Source: Bradyrhizobium sp. (GTDB lineage Bacteria > Pseudomonadota > Alphaproteobacteria > Rhizobiales > Xanthobacteraceae). From it: a stretch of DNA of 34,971 nt. Below are positions 1 through 8,801 of the stretch, one piece after another. The stretch is from the NCBI GenBank assembly GCA_028290305.1, contig JAQGKC010000175.1, forward strand, positions 1 through 34,971. Reading direction: 5' to 3'. The position numbers and the translations under genes were made by a program. Under the pieces are notes generated by a model. That model made no database searches. It was not told the DNA's origin and worked only from the letters and a program-made list of their open reading frames with translations. Position 1 is the stretch's first letter. Every line of letters starts with the position of its first letter.

Positions 1-1028
1 CAACGCCGGCCCGTCACGCATGGGTCGTGCAGACCCTGCTCGATACCGGCGCCTCGGTCGTGGGCAAGACCATCACCGACGAAGTGTCGCTCGGCATTCT
101 TGGCGAGAACGCGCATGACGGCACGCCGTTGAACCCGGCGGCGCCCGGCCGCGTGCCGGGCGGCTCGTCGAGCGGATCGGCCTCGGCCGTGGCCGCCAAG
201 GCCTGCGATTTCGCGCTTGGCACCGATACGGGCGGATCGGTGCGCGTGCCGTCGAGCTTTTGCGGCCTTTACGGCATCCGGCCGACGCACGGGCGGATCG
301 ATTTCACCGGCATTGCCGTGCAGGCGCCTGACAGCGATACCTGCGGCTGGTTTGCGCGCGATGCTGCGACGTTCGCGCGTGTTGGCGAGGTTTTGTTCGG
401 AAGCGCCCTGCCCGGCACGCTGCCCACGACGCTGTTGGTGGCCGAGGACGCCTTCGGCATCGCGGATGAAAATGTGCAGCAGGCGCTGGCCCCGGGCGTC
501 GGCCGTCTCGCGGCGCTGATTGGCCAACGGCGCGATGTCACATTGGCGCCGCAGGGCCTTTCGGTCTGGCAGCGTGCGCAACGCGTTTTGCAAGCAAGCG
601 AGGCCTGGCGCACGTTCCAGCCCTGGCTCGACGGCCATAATCCGCGTCTCGCCTTCAGCGTGGCGCGGGGCTTGTTACAAGGCTCGATGATGACCGATGC
701 GGAGCGCAACGCCGCGAGTCTGATGCGGATGGAAGCCCGCGCCCGGCTCCGCCTGCTGCTGCCGGCCGGCACGATTCTCTGCCTACCGACGACGCCGTTT
801 CCGGCGCCCCAAAAAGATCTTCCGCTTCACCAATTGGACCCCTTGCGCGAACGCATCAGTTGCCTGACCAGCCAGGGTGGCCTTACCGGCGTGCCGCAGG
901 TCAATCTTCCGGACGCCACGGCCGATGGCGCACCGGTGGGACTTTCGATCATCGGCGCTCGCGGGTCGGACCTCGACCTTCTGCGCGTCGCCGTTGCTTT
1001 CGAGGCGCAAGCCGCCGAAAAGCCGTAG
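1..1028 (+). CDS. Amidase (amidase-signature family), 3' part only
   Basis: This is the C-terminal part of an amidase-signature hydrolase, which cleaves amide bonds with a Ser-cisSer-Lys triad. The reading frame is open from nt 3 to the stop at 1026-1028, so the true start lies upstream of the window; the GTG at 27 is only an internal codon. All three catalytic elements are visible: the Lys of VGKT (nt 66-68), the glycine/serine-rich stretch GGSSSGSAS (about nt 159-185, cis-Ser) and the nucleophile region GTDTGGSVR (Ser at about nt 237). The spacing of 24 residues between the two serines matches the family. The substrate cannot be read from the sequence. An alpha/beta hydrolase gene starts 23 bp downstream in the same direction, so the two are probably co-transcribed. 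An indole-acetamide hydrolase or AtzE/AtzF-like role is possible but not shown. Confidence 0.9.
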   Translation, partial: TPARHAWVVQTLLDTGASVVGKTITDEVSLGILGENAHDGTPLNPAAPGRVPGGSSSGSASAVAAKACDFALGTDTGGSVRVPSSFCGLYGIRPTHGRIDFTGIAVQAPDSDTCGWFARDAATFARVGEVLFGSALPGTLPTTLLVAEDAFGIADENVQQALAPGVGRLAALIGQRRDVTLAPQGLSVWQRAQRVLQASEAWRTFQPWLDGHNPRLAFSVARGLLQGSMMTDAERNAASLMRMEARARLRLLLPAGTILCLPTTPFPAPQKDLPLHQLDPLRERISCLTSQGGLTGVPQVNLPDATADGAPVGLSIIGARGSDLDLLRVAVAFEAQAAEKP

Positions 1029-1051
1029 ACGGATACCCCGGGAGAAGAGCC

Positions 1052-2065
1052 ATGAGTTGGGAGAATGAGACGGGCAGCTTTGCACTCGGCGATTTCGCCG
1101 CGGAAAAAGGCGGCGTGATCCGCGAGGCCCGGCTCGCCTGGCAGCGCTTTGGCACGCTCAACGACAAGCGCGACAATCTCATTCTTTACCCCAGCAGCTA
1201 TTCCGCGCGTCTCGCGGATATGTCCTGGTTGATCGGGCCGGAGGGCATTCTCGATCCCACGCGCTGGTGCATCATCGCCGTGGGCATGTTCTCGAACGGG
1301 GAATCGTCCGGCGCGGCGGAGACGCCGGACTATCCCGCGCTCGTCACCGTCGCCGACAATGTGCGGGCGCAACACCGTCTCGTCACGGAAATGTATGGCG
1401 TGGACAAACTCGCCGCCGTGTATGGATTTTCGATGGGCGGCGTGCAGGCCTATCATTGGTCGGCGCTCTACCCCGAAATGGTGGAACGCGCCTTTGTCGT
1501 CTGCGGCAGCGCCCGCACGGCCGATCACAACAAGGTTTTTCTGTCCGGCCTGTTGCGAACGCTCGAAGCCGCGCCCGAGCATACCGGCAATGGCCGCTTT
1601 TCGAGCGAGCCCTTACTGGCGCTCAAGGCCTTTGGCCACATTTATGCGGGTTGGGGTCTGAGCCAGGATTTCTACCGGGCCGGCCTTTACAAAAGCGTGC
1701 TTGGCGCGCCCGATCTCGAAACCTTCGTCCGCATTAATTGGGCCGAGCGGTTTTCGCAATGCCGCGCGGCGAACCTCTATGCGCAGGCACTCGCCTGGTT
1801 TCACGGCGATATCAGCGGCAACAAGCTTTACAACGGCGATCTCTCGCAAGCGCTGCAGTCCATCAAGGCGCAAATGCTCCTGATGCCGAGCGAGACGGAT
1901 CTCTATTTCCGCGTTGCGGATAATGCGGCCGAGCTTCCTTATCTTGCAACCGGGACCCTGCGGCCGATCCCGAGCGTGTGGGGTCATCGCGCCGGCAATC
2001 CGACGGCCAATCCGACAGATGCCGCCTTCCTCAAGGCCTGGGTCGCGGATTTGCTGCCGGGGTAA
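1052..2065 (+). CDS. Alpha/beta hydrolase of the homoserine O-acetyltransferase (MetX-like) family
   Basis: A 337-residue alpha/beta hydrolase fold protein. The start ATG at 1052 is preceded by a good ribosome binding site (GGAGAAGAG), so the longer open frame beginning at 860 inside the amidase gene is rejected. The nucleophile elbow GFSMGG carries Ser127. The likely acid is the Asp in the segment PSETDLYF and the His is in WGHRAGNP near the C-terminus, the usual order for the MetX-like family. True MetX proteins acetylate homoserine, but many relatives of this length are uncharacterised hydrolases or transferases. The neighbouring amidase suggests a role in handling small amides or esters; that is inference. 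There is no signal peptide, so it is probably cytoplasmic. Confidence 0.88.
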   Translation: MSWENETGSFALGDFAAEKGGVIREARLAWQRFGTLNDKRDNLILYPSSYSARLADMSWLIGPEGILDPTRWCIIAVGMFSNGESSGAAETPDYPALVTVADNVRAQHRLVTEMYGVDKLAAVYGFSMGGVQAYHWSALYPEMVERAFVVCGSARTADHNKVFLSGLLRTLEAAPEHTGNGRFSSEPLLALKAFGHIYAGWGLSQDFYRAGLYKSVLGAPDLETFVRINWAERFSQCRAANLYAQALAWFHGDISGNKLYNGDLSQALQSIKAQMLLMPSETDLYFRVADNAAELPYLATGTLRPIPSVWGHRAGNPTANPTDAAFLKAWVADLLPG

Positions 2066-2114
2066 AGCCCGCTCCTGGACAAGCAGCGAAACGCGCGAGC
2101 CGCGAACGCGGCCT

Positions 2115-2135
2115 GCTTTGGCTTTGGCTTTGGCT
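2115..2135 (+). repeat. Short tandem repeat, GCTTTG x 3.5
   Basis: Three exact copies of the hexamer GCTTTG (2115-2120, 2121-2126, 2127-2132) plus a partial fourth, just downstream of the MetX-like gene stop. No function is evident. Confidence 0.7.
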
Positions 2136-2285
2136 CGAACCCCAATAAAGCTGCCACAGGCGCCTTGGCCTCTGTTCCGAGGGCGGATGGCGACCTTTTG
2201 CGCCAAAAGCGCGAACCGCAGCAGGCTTGCGGCGGGGGCCATCGGCAAGTTAGATCGTGCCGAGGCCGAAAATAGAACATCTATT

Positions 2286-2310
2286 CCCGCACCTTTGGCT
2301 GAGGTGCGGG
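2286..2310 (+). other. Perfect 9-bp inverted repeat (RNA hairpin)
   Basis: CCCGCACCT at 2286-2294 and AGGTGCGGG at 2302-2310 are exact reverse complements around a 7-nt loop. The repeat is not followed by a T-run on either strand, so it is a poor intrinsic terminator. It lies 60 bp before the foldase ATG, so it could be a leader structure of that mRNA or mark the end of the upstream transcript. Confidence 0.6.
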
Positions 2311-2369
2311 CGGAAAACCGAAAAAACTAGTAGAATCAGCCTCTTAATTTTTAGATAGAAGACGGACCC

Positions 2370-4277
2370 ATGCTTCGAGGAATGCGGAAAGCCTCATCAA
2401 ACTGGCTCGGCAAAACCATAATGGCCGTGGTGATGGGCGTGTTGATCATCAGTTTCGGTGTCTGGGGCATCGCCGACATCTTCCGGGGATTCGGTCAGTC
2501 AACGCTGGCCAAGGTCGGCCATACCGAGATTTCGACCGAACAATTCCGCCAGCTCTATACCGATCGGCTGCAGCAGATCGGCCGTCAGTTCGGCCGCCCG
2601 CTGACGTCGGAACAGGCCCGCGCCTTCGGCCTCGACCGTCAGGTATTGCAGCAAACCATCGCCGAGGCCGCGCTTGACGAGGAAGCACGGCGGCTGGGGC
2701 TTGGGCAATCCGATGCCGAGACCATGCGCATGATCTTCAGCGATCCCAATTTCAAAGGGACCTCCGGCGCCTTCGATCCGGCACGCTTCCAGGCCGCGAT
2801 CCGCCAATTCGGTTACAGCGAACAGCGCTATGTCGCCGACCAGCGCCGGGTGTCGCTGCGGCGGCAGATCGCCGGCACGATTTCGGCGGGCCTCGAACCC
2901 CCGAAAGTCATGATCGAAGCGCTCAGCCGCTTCCAGAACGAACAGCGTTCGATCGACTATGTCAAACTCGACGCGGCTCAGGCCGGAACGATCGATCCGC
3001 CGTCGCCGGAGACGCTGGCCGGCTATTTCGACGATCACAAGGTCCAGTTCCGTGCGCCCGAATATCGCAAGATAGCGTTTGTCGCGATCACCCCCGAAGA
3101 CATCGGCAAATGGTCGGAAGTTTCCGACGAGGATGCCAGGAAGCTGTTCGAGCAGCGCCGCGACAAGCTTGGAACGCCGGAAAAGCGCGAGGTCTCGCAA
3201 ATCGTGTTTCCGAACGCGGAAGAAGCGATGGCGGCGCGCAATCGCCTTACCTCTGGAACCTCGTTCGACGATCTGGCCAAGGAGCGCGGTCTCAATCCAT
3301 CCGACGTCGACCTCGGCCTGATCACGAAATCCGAGATCATCGATCCCGCGACCGCCAACGCCGCGTTTTCGCTGCCGTCAGGCGAAGTGAGCCAGCCGGT
3401 GCAAGGCAAGTTCGGTGTCGTCCTGGTCAAGATTGGCAAGATCGAGCCGGGGGTCGAACCATCCTATGAAAGCGTCGCCTCGAACTTGAAGAAGGAAATT
3501 GCCACCGAGCGCGCGCGCAAATCGGCCGCCGAACTGCGCGACAAGATGGAAGACGAGCGCGGCGGCGGCGCCAGCGTCGTCGAGGCCGCCCAGAAACTGG
3601 GGCTCGCCGCGGTCACCATCGACGCGGTCGATCGCTCCGGCCGCCTCCCCAACGGCCAGTTGGTGACCAACATTCCCCGCGGCCTGGACATTGTCTCGCA
3701 GGCCTTTAACAGCGATGTCGGCGTCGACAACGATCCGATTTCGTTCAACGGCGGTTATGTCTGGTACGACGTGCTCGGCATCACCCCGTCCCGCGAACGC
3801 AGCCTTGACGAGGTCAAGGACCAGGTCGAGGCGAAATGGCGCGAAGACCAGATCGCCAGCCGGCTGCGTACCAAGGCGACCGACATGGTTCAAAAGCTCG
3901 ATCAGGGCGGCAAGCTCGCGGACGAGGCGGCAAGTGCTGGATTGAAAGTTGAAACCGCTGCCGGATTCAGGCGCGACGCTTCCCTGCCCGGCGTAGCCGC
4001 CAGTGTCATCGCGGCCGCGTTTCGCACCGCCAAGGATGGCGCCGGACAAACCGCCGGCACCGGCACCAGCGAGTGGATCGTGTTCCGCGTGACCGACATC
4101 AGCGTGCCACCGGTCGATGTTGCGTCGGACGATATCAAGAAAATGAAGGAGAGCCTTCAGCGCAGCCTGGAGGATGAACAGATCGCGCAATACGTCACGA
4201 AACTTGAACTGGAGATCGGCACCACCATCAACGAGGCCGCCTTCGCACAGGTGACGGGCGCGAATAACAACAACTGA
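2370..4277 (+). CDS. Membrane-anchored SurA/PpiD-type peptidyl-prolyl isomerase (periplasmic foldase)
   Basis: A 635-residue protein with one N-terminal membrane segment (about residues 15-35, hydrophobic stretch ending ISFGVWGIAD) that leaves the rest in the periplasm, as in PpiD. After the anchor comes a SurA-N-like helical chaperone region (to about residue 180), then a parvulin/rotamase domain at about residues 268-360, recognisable from KREVSQIVF, SFDDLAKERG, DLGLI and GKFGVVLVKIG. The C-terminal third is another chaperone-like region. Proteins of this kind help newly exported outer-membrane proteins fold. The first ATG is chosen because it sits behind a purine-rich GAAGACGGA; a second in-frame ATG lies 12 bp further on. 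It is 190 bp upstream of trpD in the same direction. The assignment to PpiD rather than another SurA_N protein rests on topology. Confidence 0.9.
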   Translation: MLRGMRKASSNWLGKTIMAVVMGVLIISFGVWGIADIFRGFGQSTLAKVGHTEISTEQFRQLYTDRLQQIGRQFGRPLTSEQARAFGLDRQVLQQTIAEAALDEEARRLGLGQSDAETMRMIFSDPNFKGTSGAFDPARFQAAIRQFGYSEQRYVADQRRVSLRRQIAGTISAGLEPPKVMIEALSRFQNEQRSIDYVKLDAAQAGTIDPPSPETLAGYFDDHKVQFRAPEYRKIAFVAITPEDIGKWSEVSDEDARKLFEQRRDKLGTPEKREVSQIVFPNAEEAMAARNRLTSGTSFDDLAKERGLNPSDVDLGLITKSEIIDPATANAAFSLPSGEVSQPVQGKFGVVLVKIGKIEPGVEPSYESVASNLKKEIATERARKSAAELRDKMEDERGGGASVVEAAQKLGLAAVTIDAVDRSGRLPNGQLVTNIPRGLDIVSQAFNSDVGVDNDPISFNGGYVWYDVLGITPSRERSLDEVKDQVEAKWREDQIASRLRTKATDMVQKLDQGGKLADEAASAGLKVETAAGFRRDASLPGVAASVIAAAFRTAKDGAGQTAGTGTSEWIVFRVTDISVPPVDVASDDIKKMKESLQRSLEDEQIAQYVTKLELEIGTTINEAAFAQVTGANNNN

Positions 4278-4330
4278 GCATGATTGACGATAAAGGTGGC
4301 CGCCTCTTAATGGAATTTCCCTAACCGCAG

Positions 4331-4391
4331 GGTGGGCAAAGTCACCGGGTCGCGCGAATGCGCGCCCGATGGTAAACTCCGCGTGCCCACC
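4331..4391. repeat. REP-like palindromic element between the foldase gene and trpD
   Basis: GGTGGGCA at 4331-4338 and TGCCCACC at 4384-4391 are an exact 8-bp inverted repeat. Between them lies a second small hairpin around CGCGC-GAAT-GCGCG (about 4351-4364). From memory, hairpins built on GGTGGGCA...TGCCCACC are common between genes in Bradyrhizobium-type genomes; this copy looks like one of them. Copy number could not be checked here. Confidence 0.5.
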
Positions 4392-4467
4392 ATGACACGC
4401 TTGTGTTGAGCTGATGGGCGCGGCGCGAAGAGCATCTTTGCCCATCTTACGATTTTGAAAGCACCTG

Positions 4468-5481
4468 ATGGACGATCTCAAATCTATCATTGGAAAAGTC
4501 GCTACCGGTGCGACGCTGTCGCGCGACGAGGCGGCATCCGCCTTCGACAGCATGATGTCCGGGGAAGCGACGCCGTCGCAGATGGGCGGCTTGCTGATGG
4601 CGCTTCGCGTCCGTGGCGAAACCGTCGATGAAATCACCGGTGCGGTATCCGCGATGCGCGCCAAGATGCTGCGCGTCAAGGCTCCCGCTGACGCCGTCGA
4701 CGTGGTCGGCACCGGCGGCGACGGCTCCGGTTCGGTCAACGTGTCGACCTGTGCCTCGTTCATTGTTGCAGGCACCGGCGTGCCCGTCGCCAAGCACGGC
4801 AATCGCGCATTATCGTCGCGCTCCGGTGCCGCGGATGTGTTGTCTTCGCTCGGGGTCAAGATCGACATCACGCCCGAGCATGTCGGCCGCTGCGTCACCG
4901 AGACCGGCATCGGCTTCATGTTCGCGCCATCTCACCATCCCGCCATGAAGAACGTCGGCCCGACTCGCGTCGAGCTCGCAACGCGCACGATCTTCAATCT
5001 GCTGGGGCCGTTGTCCAATCCCGCCGGCGTGAAACGGCAAATGGTCGGGGTATTTTCGCGGCAATGGGTGCTGCCATTGGCGCAGGTGCTGAAGAATCTC
5101 GGCGCCGAATCCGCCTGGGTGGTGCACGGCTCCGACGGCCTCGATGAAATCACCCTCACCGGCCCGACCTTCGTCGCGGCGCTCGAGAACGGCGATATCC
5201 GCACCTTTGACGTGACGCCGGAGGAAGCAGGCCTCGCCCGCGTCGGCGGCGAGGCGCTCAAGGGCGGCGATGCCGCAGCCAACGCGATCGCGTTGCAAAG
5301 CGTACTCGACGGAATGCCGAGCCCCTTTCGGGATGTCGCACTCTTGAACGCCGCGGCGGCGCTGATCGTGGCAAGCCGCGCAAAGAATCTCAGGGAAGGC
5401 GTGGCGCTCGGCACCCAATCGCTCGACAGTGGCGCCGCGGCCGCGCGGCTGAAGCACCTGATCGCGGTCTCCAACGGCTGA
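4468..5481 (+). CDS. trpD: Anthranilate phosphoribosyltransferase
   Basis: A 337-residue enzyme that joins anthranilate to phosphoribosyl pyrophosphate, the second step of tryptophan synthesis. The PRPP loop GTGGDGSGS is at residues 81-89 and the following conserved block KHGNRALSS at 109-117. The substrate-binding stretch around [20 protein letters not shown] is also intact. Length equals that of ordinary TrpD and there is no fused TrpG domain. It is followed after 15 bp by trpC, so the two form a trpDC operon; trpE/trpG and trpBA/trpF are not in this window. No attenuator-type leader peptide was seen in the 190 bp upstream. Confidence 0.97.
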   Translation: MDDLKSIIGKVATGATLSRDEAASAFDSMMSGEATPSQMGGLLMALRVRGETVDEITGAVSAMRAKMLRVKAPADAVDVVGTGGDGSGSVNVSTCASFIVAGTGVPVAKHGNRALSSRSGAADVLSSLGVKIDITPEHVGRCVTETGIGFMFAPSHHPAMKNVGPTRVELATRTIFNLLGPLSNPAGVKRQMVGVFSRQWVLPLAQVLKNLGAESAWVVHGSDGLDEITLTGPTFVAALENGDIRTFDVTPEEAGLARVGGEALKGGDAAANAIALQSVLDGMPSPFRDVALLNAAAALIVASRAKNLREGVALGTQSLDSGAAAARLKHLIAVSNG

Positions 5482-5496
5482 CCCGAGGAGCCTGTC

Positions 5497-6318
5497 ATGT
5501 CCGATATCCTGACCAAGATCGAGGCTTACAAGCGCAAGGAGATTGCCGCGGCCAAGCGCGCGCATCCCTTGGCCAGCGTTGAAGCCCTGGCGAAGGTTGC
5601 GCCCGCGCCGCGCGGCTTCGTCCGGGCGATCCGCGAAAAGCTCGCTCGCGGCGAATACGCGCTGATTGCCGAAGTAAAGAAGGCTTCGCCGTCCAAAGGC
5701 CTGGTTCGCGCCGACTTCGATCCACCAGTGCTTGCCAAGGCCTATGAAGCCGGAGGTGCGGCATGCCTCTCGGTACTCACCGATACGCCCTCGTTTGAGG
5801 GCCATCTCGATTTCATGGTAGCGGCACGCGCGGCCACCGCGCTGCCGGTGCTGCGCAAGGATTTCATGTTCGACACCTATCAGGTGGTCGAGGCCCGCGC
5901 CCATGGCGCTGACTGCATCCTGATCATCATGGCCGCGCTCGACGACGGCGCGGCCCGGGACATCGAGGACGCCGCGCTGACGCACGGCATGGACGTCCTG
6001 ATCGAAATCCATGAACGCGCTGAGCTCGAGCGTGCCCTGAAACTTCGCTCGCCGATGATCGGGGTCAACAACCGCAATCTGCGGACCTTCGAGACCACGC
6101 TCGCGACCAGCGAGGCTCTGGCGCCGCTGATCCCGAGCGACCGCCTGATGGTCGGTGAAAGCGGCATCTTCGCACCTGCCGATCTTGCCCGGCTCGCACG
6201 CGTCGGCATATCGACATTCCTCGTCGGCGAAAGTCTGATGCGGCAGGCCGACGTGGCGGCCGCGACCCGTGCACTGTTGACGCGCGGCGATATAGTCGGC
6301 ACGACGCAAACGCGCTAA
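5497..6318 (+). CDS. trpC: Indole-3-glycerol phosphate synthase
   Basis: A 273-residue TIM-barrel enzyme that closes the indole ring from carboxyphenylamino-deoxyribulose phosphate. It has the diagnostic blocks [12 protein letters not shown] (residues 57-68, catalytic Lys), PVLRKDF (Lys121), IGVNNRNL and VGESGI (phosphate binding). The start is supported by CGAGGAG eight bases before the ATG. It is monofunctional, with no fused TrpF. The gap to trpD is 15 bp. Downstream, 82 bp separate it from an atypical AT-richer gene. Confidence 0.97.
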   Translation: MSDILTKIEAYKRKEIAAAKRAHPLASVEALAKVAPAPRGFVRAIREKLARGEYALIAEVKKASPSKGLVRADFDPPVLAKAYEAGGAACLSVLTDTPSFEGHLDFMVAARAATALPVLRKDFMFDTYQVVEARAHGADCILIIMAALDDGAARDIEDAALTHGMDVLIEIHERAELERALKLRSPMIGVNNRNLRTFETTLATSEALAPLIPSDRLMVGESGIFAPADLARLARVGISTFLVGESLMRQADVAAATRALLTRGDIVGTTQTR

Positions 6319-6400
6319 CTCGTGCGCAAAAATTTTTGGAGCGATGTAGCTTCAGGCGGGACGGCTGGGCAGCGATGAATCAATTCTGAACGAGCGTTCC

Positions 6401-7144
6401 ATGCCGGCCGAATGGAAAGAAATAATCAGATCGAACACCATATTGCGCAGGCTCTATTATCGCGCCAGAATATTTCGGGGTGCGCGAGGTCAATCGGATG
6501 AAACCAGGATCCTTTCCGACTTGGCCAAAAGCGTCGCTGCACCGAAAACGTTTATCGAATTCGGCTTCCATCCGATAGAATTTAACTGTGCTTCTCTTGC
6601 CCTGAACAGGGATTGGCAAGGCTTGTTGATCGATGGCAACACGCGTCAGGTTTCTGACGCTCGTTCGGTACTCCCGAAACGCATCGAAATGATCGAAGCC
6701 TTCCTCACCTTGGACAATCTCGACTTCATCAAGTCCAAATTTCAGAGGCTGGGCGTCTTGTCGATCGACGTTGATGGCAATGACTACTGGTTTCTTGAAA
6801 GACTGATCGACATCAAACCTTCCGTGATCTGCGTCGAATACAATGCGAGCTTTGGACTTGAGCCGATCACCGTTCCCTATGACGCTGGTTTTGACCGTCA
6901 CAAAAAACATCCGAGCGGCTGGTATCACGGGGCTTCTCTTACGGCGATTACCAAACTCTGTGCCGCGCACGGCTATGGTCTGGCTGCGGTTTCGGAAGCC
7001 GGCGCGAATGCTTTCTTCACGCAAAATGGAGCGCTCGATCCTGCCACGGCATGGAAACCGAGCAGGCTTCGTCGTGAGTATTCCGGCGTCAGCCAAGACG
7101 GTCAGTGGCAGAGAATTAGCCACATGCCGTTTATATGGGTTTAG
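6401..7144 (+). CDS. FkbM-like SAM-dependent methyltransferase (putative)
   Basis: A 247-residue protein without signal peptide. It has a methyltransferase-like order of motifs: FIEFGFHPIE (residues 51-60, resembling SAM motif I), GLLIDGN (74-80, motif II), LGVLSIDVDGNDYWFL (about 108-123) and CVEYNASFG (134-142). The DVDGNDYW block is one I associate with FkbM-like methyltransferases and relatives found in polysaccharide and lipopolysaccharide gene clusters; the substrate is unknown. Base composition differs from the neighbours: 25 of 60 bases are G/C in 6541-6600 against 38 of 60 in the trpC stretch 5701-5760. The ribosome binding site is weak. It interrupts trpC and moaC and was probably acquired. 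A specific function is not claimed. Confidence 0.7.
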   Translation: MPAEWKEIIRSNTILRRLYYRARIFRGARGQSDETRILSDLAKSVAAPKTFIEFGFHPIEFNCASLALNRDWQGLLIDGNTRQVSDARSVLPKRIEMIEAFLTLDNLDFIKSKFQRLGVLSIDVDGNDYWFLERLIDIKPSVICVEYNASFGLEPITVPYDAGFDRHKKHPSGWYHGASLTAITKLCAAHGYGLAAVSEAGANAFFTQNGALDPATAWKPSRLRREYSGVSQDGQWQRISHMPFIWV

Positions 7145-7222
7145 TTAGGATCGCGCTCCGAAATGTCGTACTTGTCGATTATAGGATTCCTCTCCCGGGG
7201 ACGGTAAGGGCAGGACACGCTT

Positions 7223-7735
7223 ATGGCCAGCGAGAGATTGAGGCGCGCAAAAGACGACCCCGTCCTCACCCACATCGACACCAAGGGTGAAGCGCGGATG
7301 GTGGATGTTTCCGCCAAACCCGCCACCGAACGCACGGCGGTCGCCGAGGGCCGCGTCGTCATGAGCAAGGCGACGCTTCAATTGATCGTGAGCGGCAATG
7401 CCAAAAAGGGCGACGTGCTCGGCACCGCGCGCGTCGCCGGCATCATGGCGGCGAAACGCACGTCGGATTTGATACCGCTGTGCCATCCGCTGGCGCTGTC
7501 GAAAGTCACGCTGGACATTACGCCCGACAAAAAACTGCCGGGCTGCATCGTCCGCGCCGTGGTCAAGGTCACCGGCCCAACCGGCGTCGAGATGGAAGCG
7601 CTGACGGCGGTGTCGGTGGCGTGCCTGACGATCTACGACATGATCAAGGCGGTGGAGCGTGGCGTCCACATCGAAGGCATTCACCTGGTTGAAAAAAAGG
7701 GCGGCAAGTCCGGGCATTATCTGGCCCGCGATTGA
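7223..7735 (+). CDS. moaC: Cyclic pyranopterin monophosphate synthase
   Basis: A 170-residue enzyme that acts with MoaA to turn GTP into cyclic pyranopterin phosphate, the first stable intermediate of molybdenum cofactor synthesis. The family signature is complete: [18 protein letters not shown] near the N-terminus, then [20 protein letters not shown] with PLCHPL, then [20 protein letters not shown]. The start ATG has AGGA seven bases upstream. Its usual partner moeA is about 10 kb away at 17913, separated by accessory genes. A small secreted-protein gene follows 43 bp downstream and could share its transcript. Confidence 0.97.
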   Translation: MASERLRRAKDDPVLTHIDTKGEARMVDVSAKPATERTAVAEGRVVMSKATLQLIVSGNAKKGDVLGTARVAGIMAAKRTSDLIPLCHPLALSKVTLDITPDKKLPGCIVRAVVKVTGPTGVEMEALTAVSVACLTIYDMIKAVERGVHIEGIHLVEKKGGKSGHYLARD

Positions 7736-7778
7736 GCGTCGCTCAGGTTGATCGCAACAAGAAAAAGAAGGAAACGCG

Positions 7779-8057
7779 ATGTCGAAATTCGCAATGTGGC
7801 GCGCCGTAGCTCTCCTCTCCATCGCCTCGGCACCCGCGGCGTTGGCGCAGGCCGCAAATTCCGAACCGGGATTTTGCGCTCAGTTTTATTCGAACGAGGA
7901 CTGCAACAGCGACGGACCGCCAACACCGGCGGCAAAGACGATCGAGCCAAGCGACACAACCGCAACGCCGGCTGCAGCACCCGCTCCGGCTCCCGCCGTG
8001 CAAAAGCAGAAGCATCGCGCGAAAGCTGCGGCGGCGGCACCAGCCAAGCCGCAATGA
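7779..8057 (+). CDS. Small secreted Ala/Pro/Lys-rich protein, unknown function
   Basis: A 92-residue protein with a typical signal peptide (positively charged start, hydrophobic core, likely cleavage after ALAQA near residue 25). The mature part begins with a short segment holding two cysteines (FCAQF and EDCNS, ten residues apart), then becomes low-complexity: Ala-Pro repeats followed by a lysine-rich Ala tail. The start is supported by AAGAAGGAAA before the ATG. No family is recognised. The Pro/Ala/Lys tail resembles segments that bind peptidoglycan or cross the wall, but this is only a resemblance. Confidence 0.7.
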   Translation: MSKFAMWRAVALLSIASAPAALAQAANSEPGFCAQFYSNEDCNSDGPPTPAAKTIEPSDTTATPAAAPAPAPAVQKQKHRAKAAAAAPAKPQ

Positions 8058-8161
8058 TCGCCGTGCCGCCTGACTTGAAGGCTGAGATACTGCCGTCCGG
8101 TCATTGTTGCGGAGAATGGCGGCTCGCCAGCGCGCATCCGTAAATGATGCTCGCTCGCGAC

Positions 8162-8755
8162 TCAGCCGGCGCCGCGATGGCGCGCGCGATAGGTTCGGGT
8201 TTTCATCCGGTTTCCGCACAGCGTTGACATGCACCAACGCCGCGTTGCCGGTTTCGACCGGTCGTAGAACACCCGGCGACACTCCTCGGCAGCACACGTC
8301 TTCAGCCGATCGAGCGTTCCATTGCTGGCACCGTCATAGAGCTCGGAAACCACAACAGACAGACCCGCCAAAGCATCGTCGCGCGAAGCCCGCAGCGTCA
8401 GGCCGCGATCGGGTCGCGCCTCCGCGACAAGCGGAAACGGCTTCAGCGCCTTGTTGAGCAAGCCTGTCACACGCCCGTTTTTGCACCGCTCAGCGGGATC
8501 GCATTCAAGATAAGCGCGAATATCGGTTCGCAGCCGCAACGCGGTCTCCAACATCGCGGGCGTGACCTTCGCGCCAGTCCACAACAACCCGCGTTGCGCC
8601 ATCCACACGCCGAGTTCCCGTGGCCCCGCCAGTTCATCGCTCTGCACATGCTGCACGCCGTGATGCGTGAAATGCCTGACATCGAGCGAATTGGCGAAAT
8701 CATAGAGATTGGCCAGTTCGTCCGGAACCTGGAATTTGCGCGATTGTTTGGACAT
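8162..8755 (-). CDS. CGNR zinc-finger / ABATE-domain transcriptional regulator
   Basis: A 197-residue protein. The first two thirds match the ABATE domain style (LYDFANSLDVR, then helices), and the C-terminus has the zinc-ribbon that names the family: Cys154 and Cys159, then RRWC (Cys175) and CGNR (180-183). Proteins with this pair are thought to bind DNA and many control a neighbouring gene. The ATG at 8755 is used; a GTG directly before it (8758) is possible. It is divergent from an MFS transporter gene with 105 bp between the starts, and the shared region has a perfect palindrome (8802-8818). A local repressor or activator of the transporter is a reasonable inference. Confidence 0.88.
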   Translation of the reverse strand: MSKQSRKFQVPDELANLYDFANSLDVRHFTHHGVQHVQSDELAGPRELGVWMAQRGLLWTGAKVTPAMLETALRLRTDIRAYLECDPAERCKNGRVTGLLNKALKPFPLVAEARPDRGLTLRASRDDALAGLSVVVSELYDGASNGTLDRLKTCAAEECRRVFYDRSKPATRRWCMSTLCGNRMKTRTYRARHRGAG

Positions 8756-8783
8756 CACAACACCAATAAAGCACGTTTACCGG

Positions 8784-8789
8784 TTGACA
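8784..8789 (+). promoter_or_regulatory. -35-like TTGACA upstream of the MFS gene
   Basis: An exact TTGACA lies 71 bp before the MFS start. The best -10-like hexamer downstream (TATACT, 8813-8818) is 23 bp away, longer than the normal 17, so either the real -10 is weaker or an activator is needed. On the opposite strand TAGACT (8831-8826) and TATACT (8807-8802), 18 bp apart, could serve the CGNR gene. Confidence 0.4.
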
Positions 8790-8801
8790 GCAAGTGACAC
8801 G

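Larger units (their letters stand above)
2066..2369. other. 304-bp intergenic region before the foldase gene
   Basis: No convincing gene is present; the short open frames here lack ribosome binding sites and family features. It holds 3.5 copies of the hexamer GCTTTG (2115-2135) and a perfect 9-bp inverted repeat at 2286-2310. The last 30 bp before the foldase ATG are AT-rich (around 2341-2360), so the foldase promoter or leader probably lies here, but no clear -35/-10 pair was found. Confidence 0.5.

Noticed and set aside
1613..2248. Frames on both strands in the region before the foldase gene
   Set aside because: They run out of the MetX-like gene in other frames and lack start signals.
3378..4919. 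513-codon open frame on the minus strand
   Set aside because: It is antisense to the foldase gene and trpD, both with clear family motifs; its translation is low-complexity with no recognisable domain.
4810..6309. 499-codon minus-strand frame over trpD and trpC
   Set aside because: Antisense shadow of two well-supported genes in high-GC sequence.
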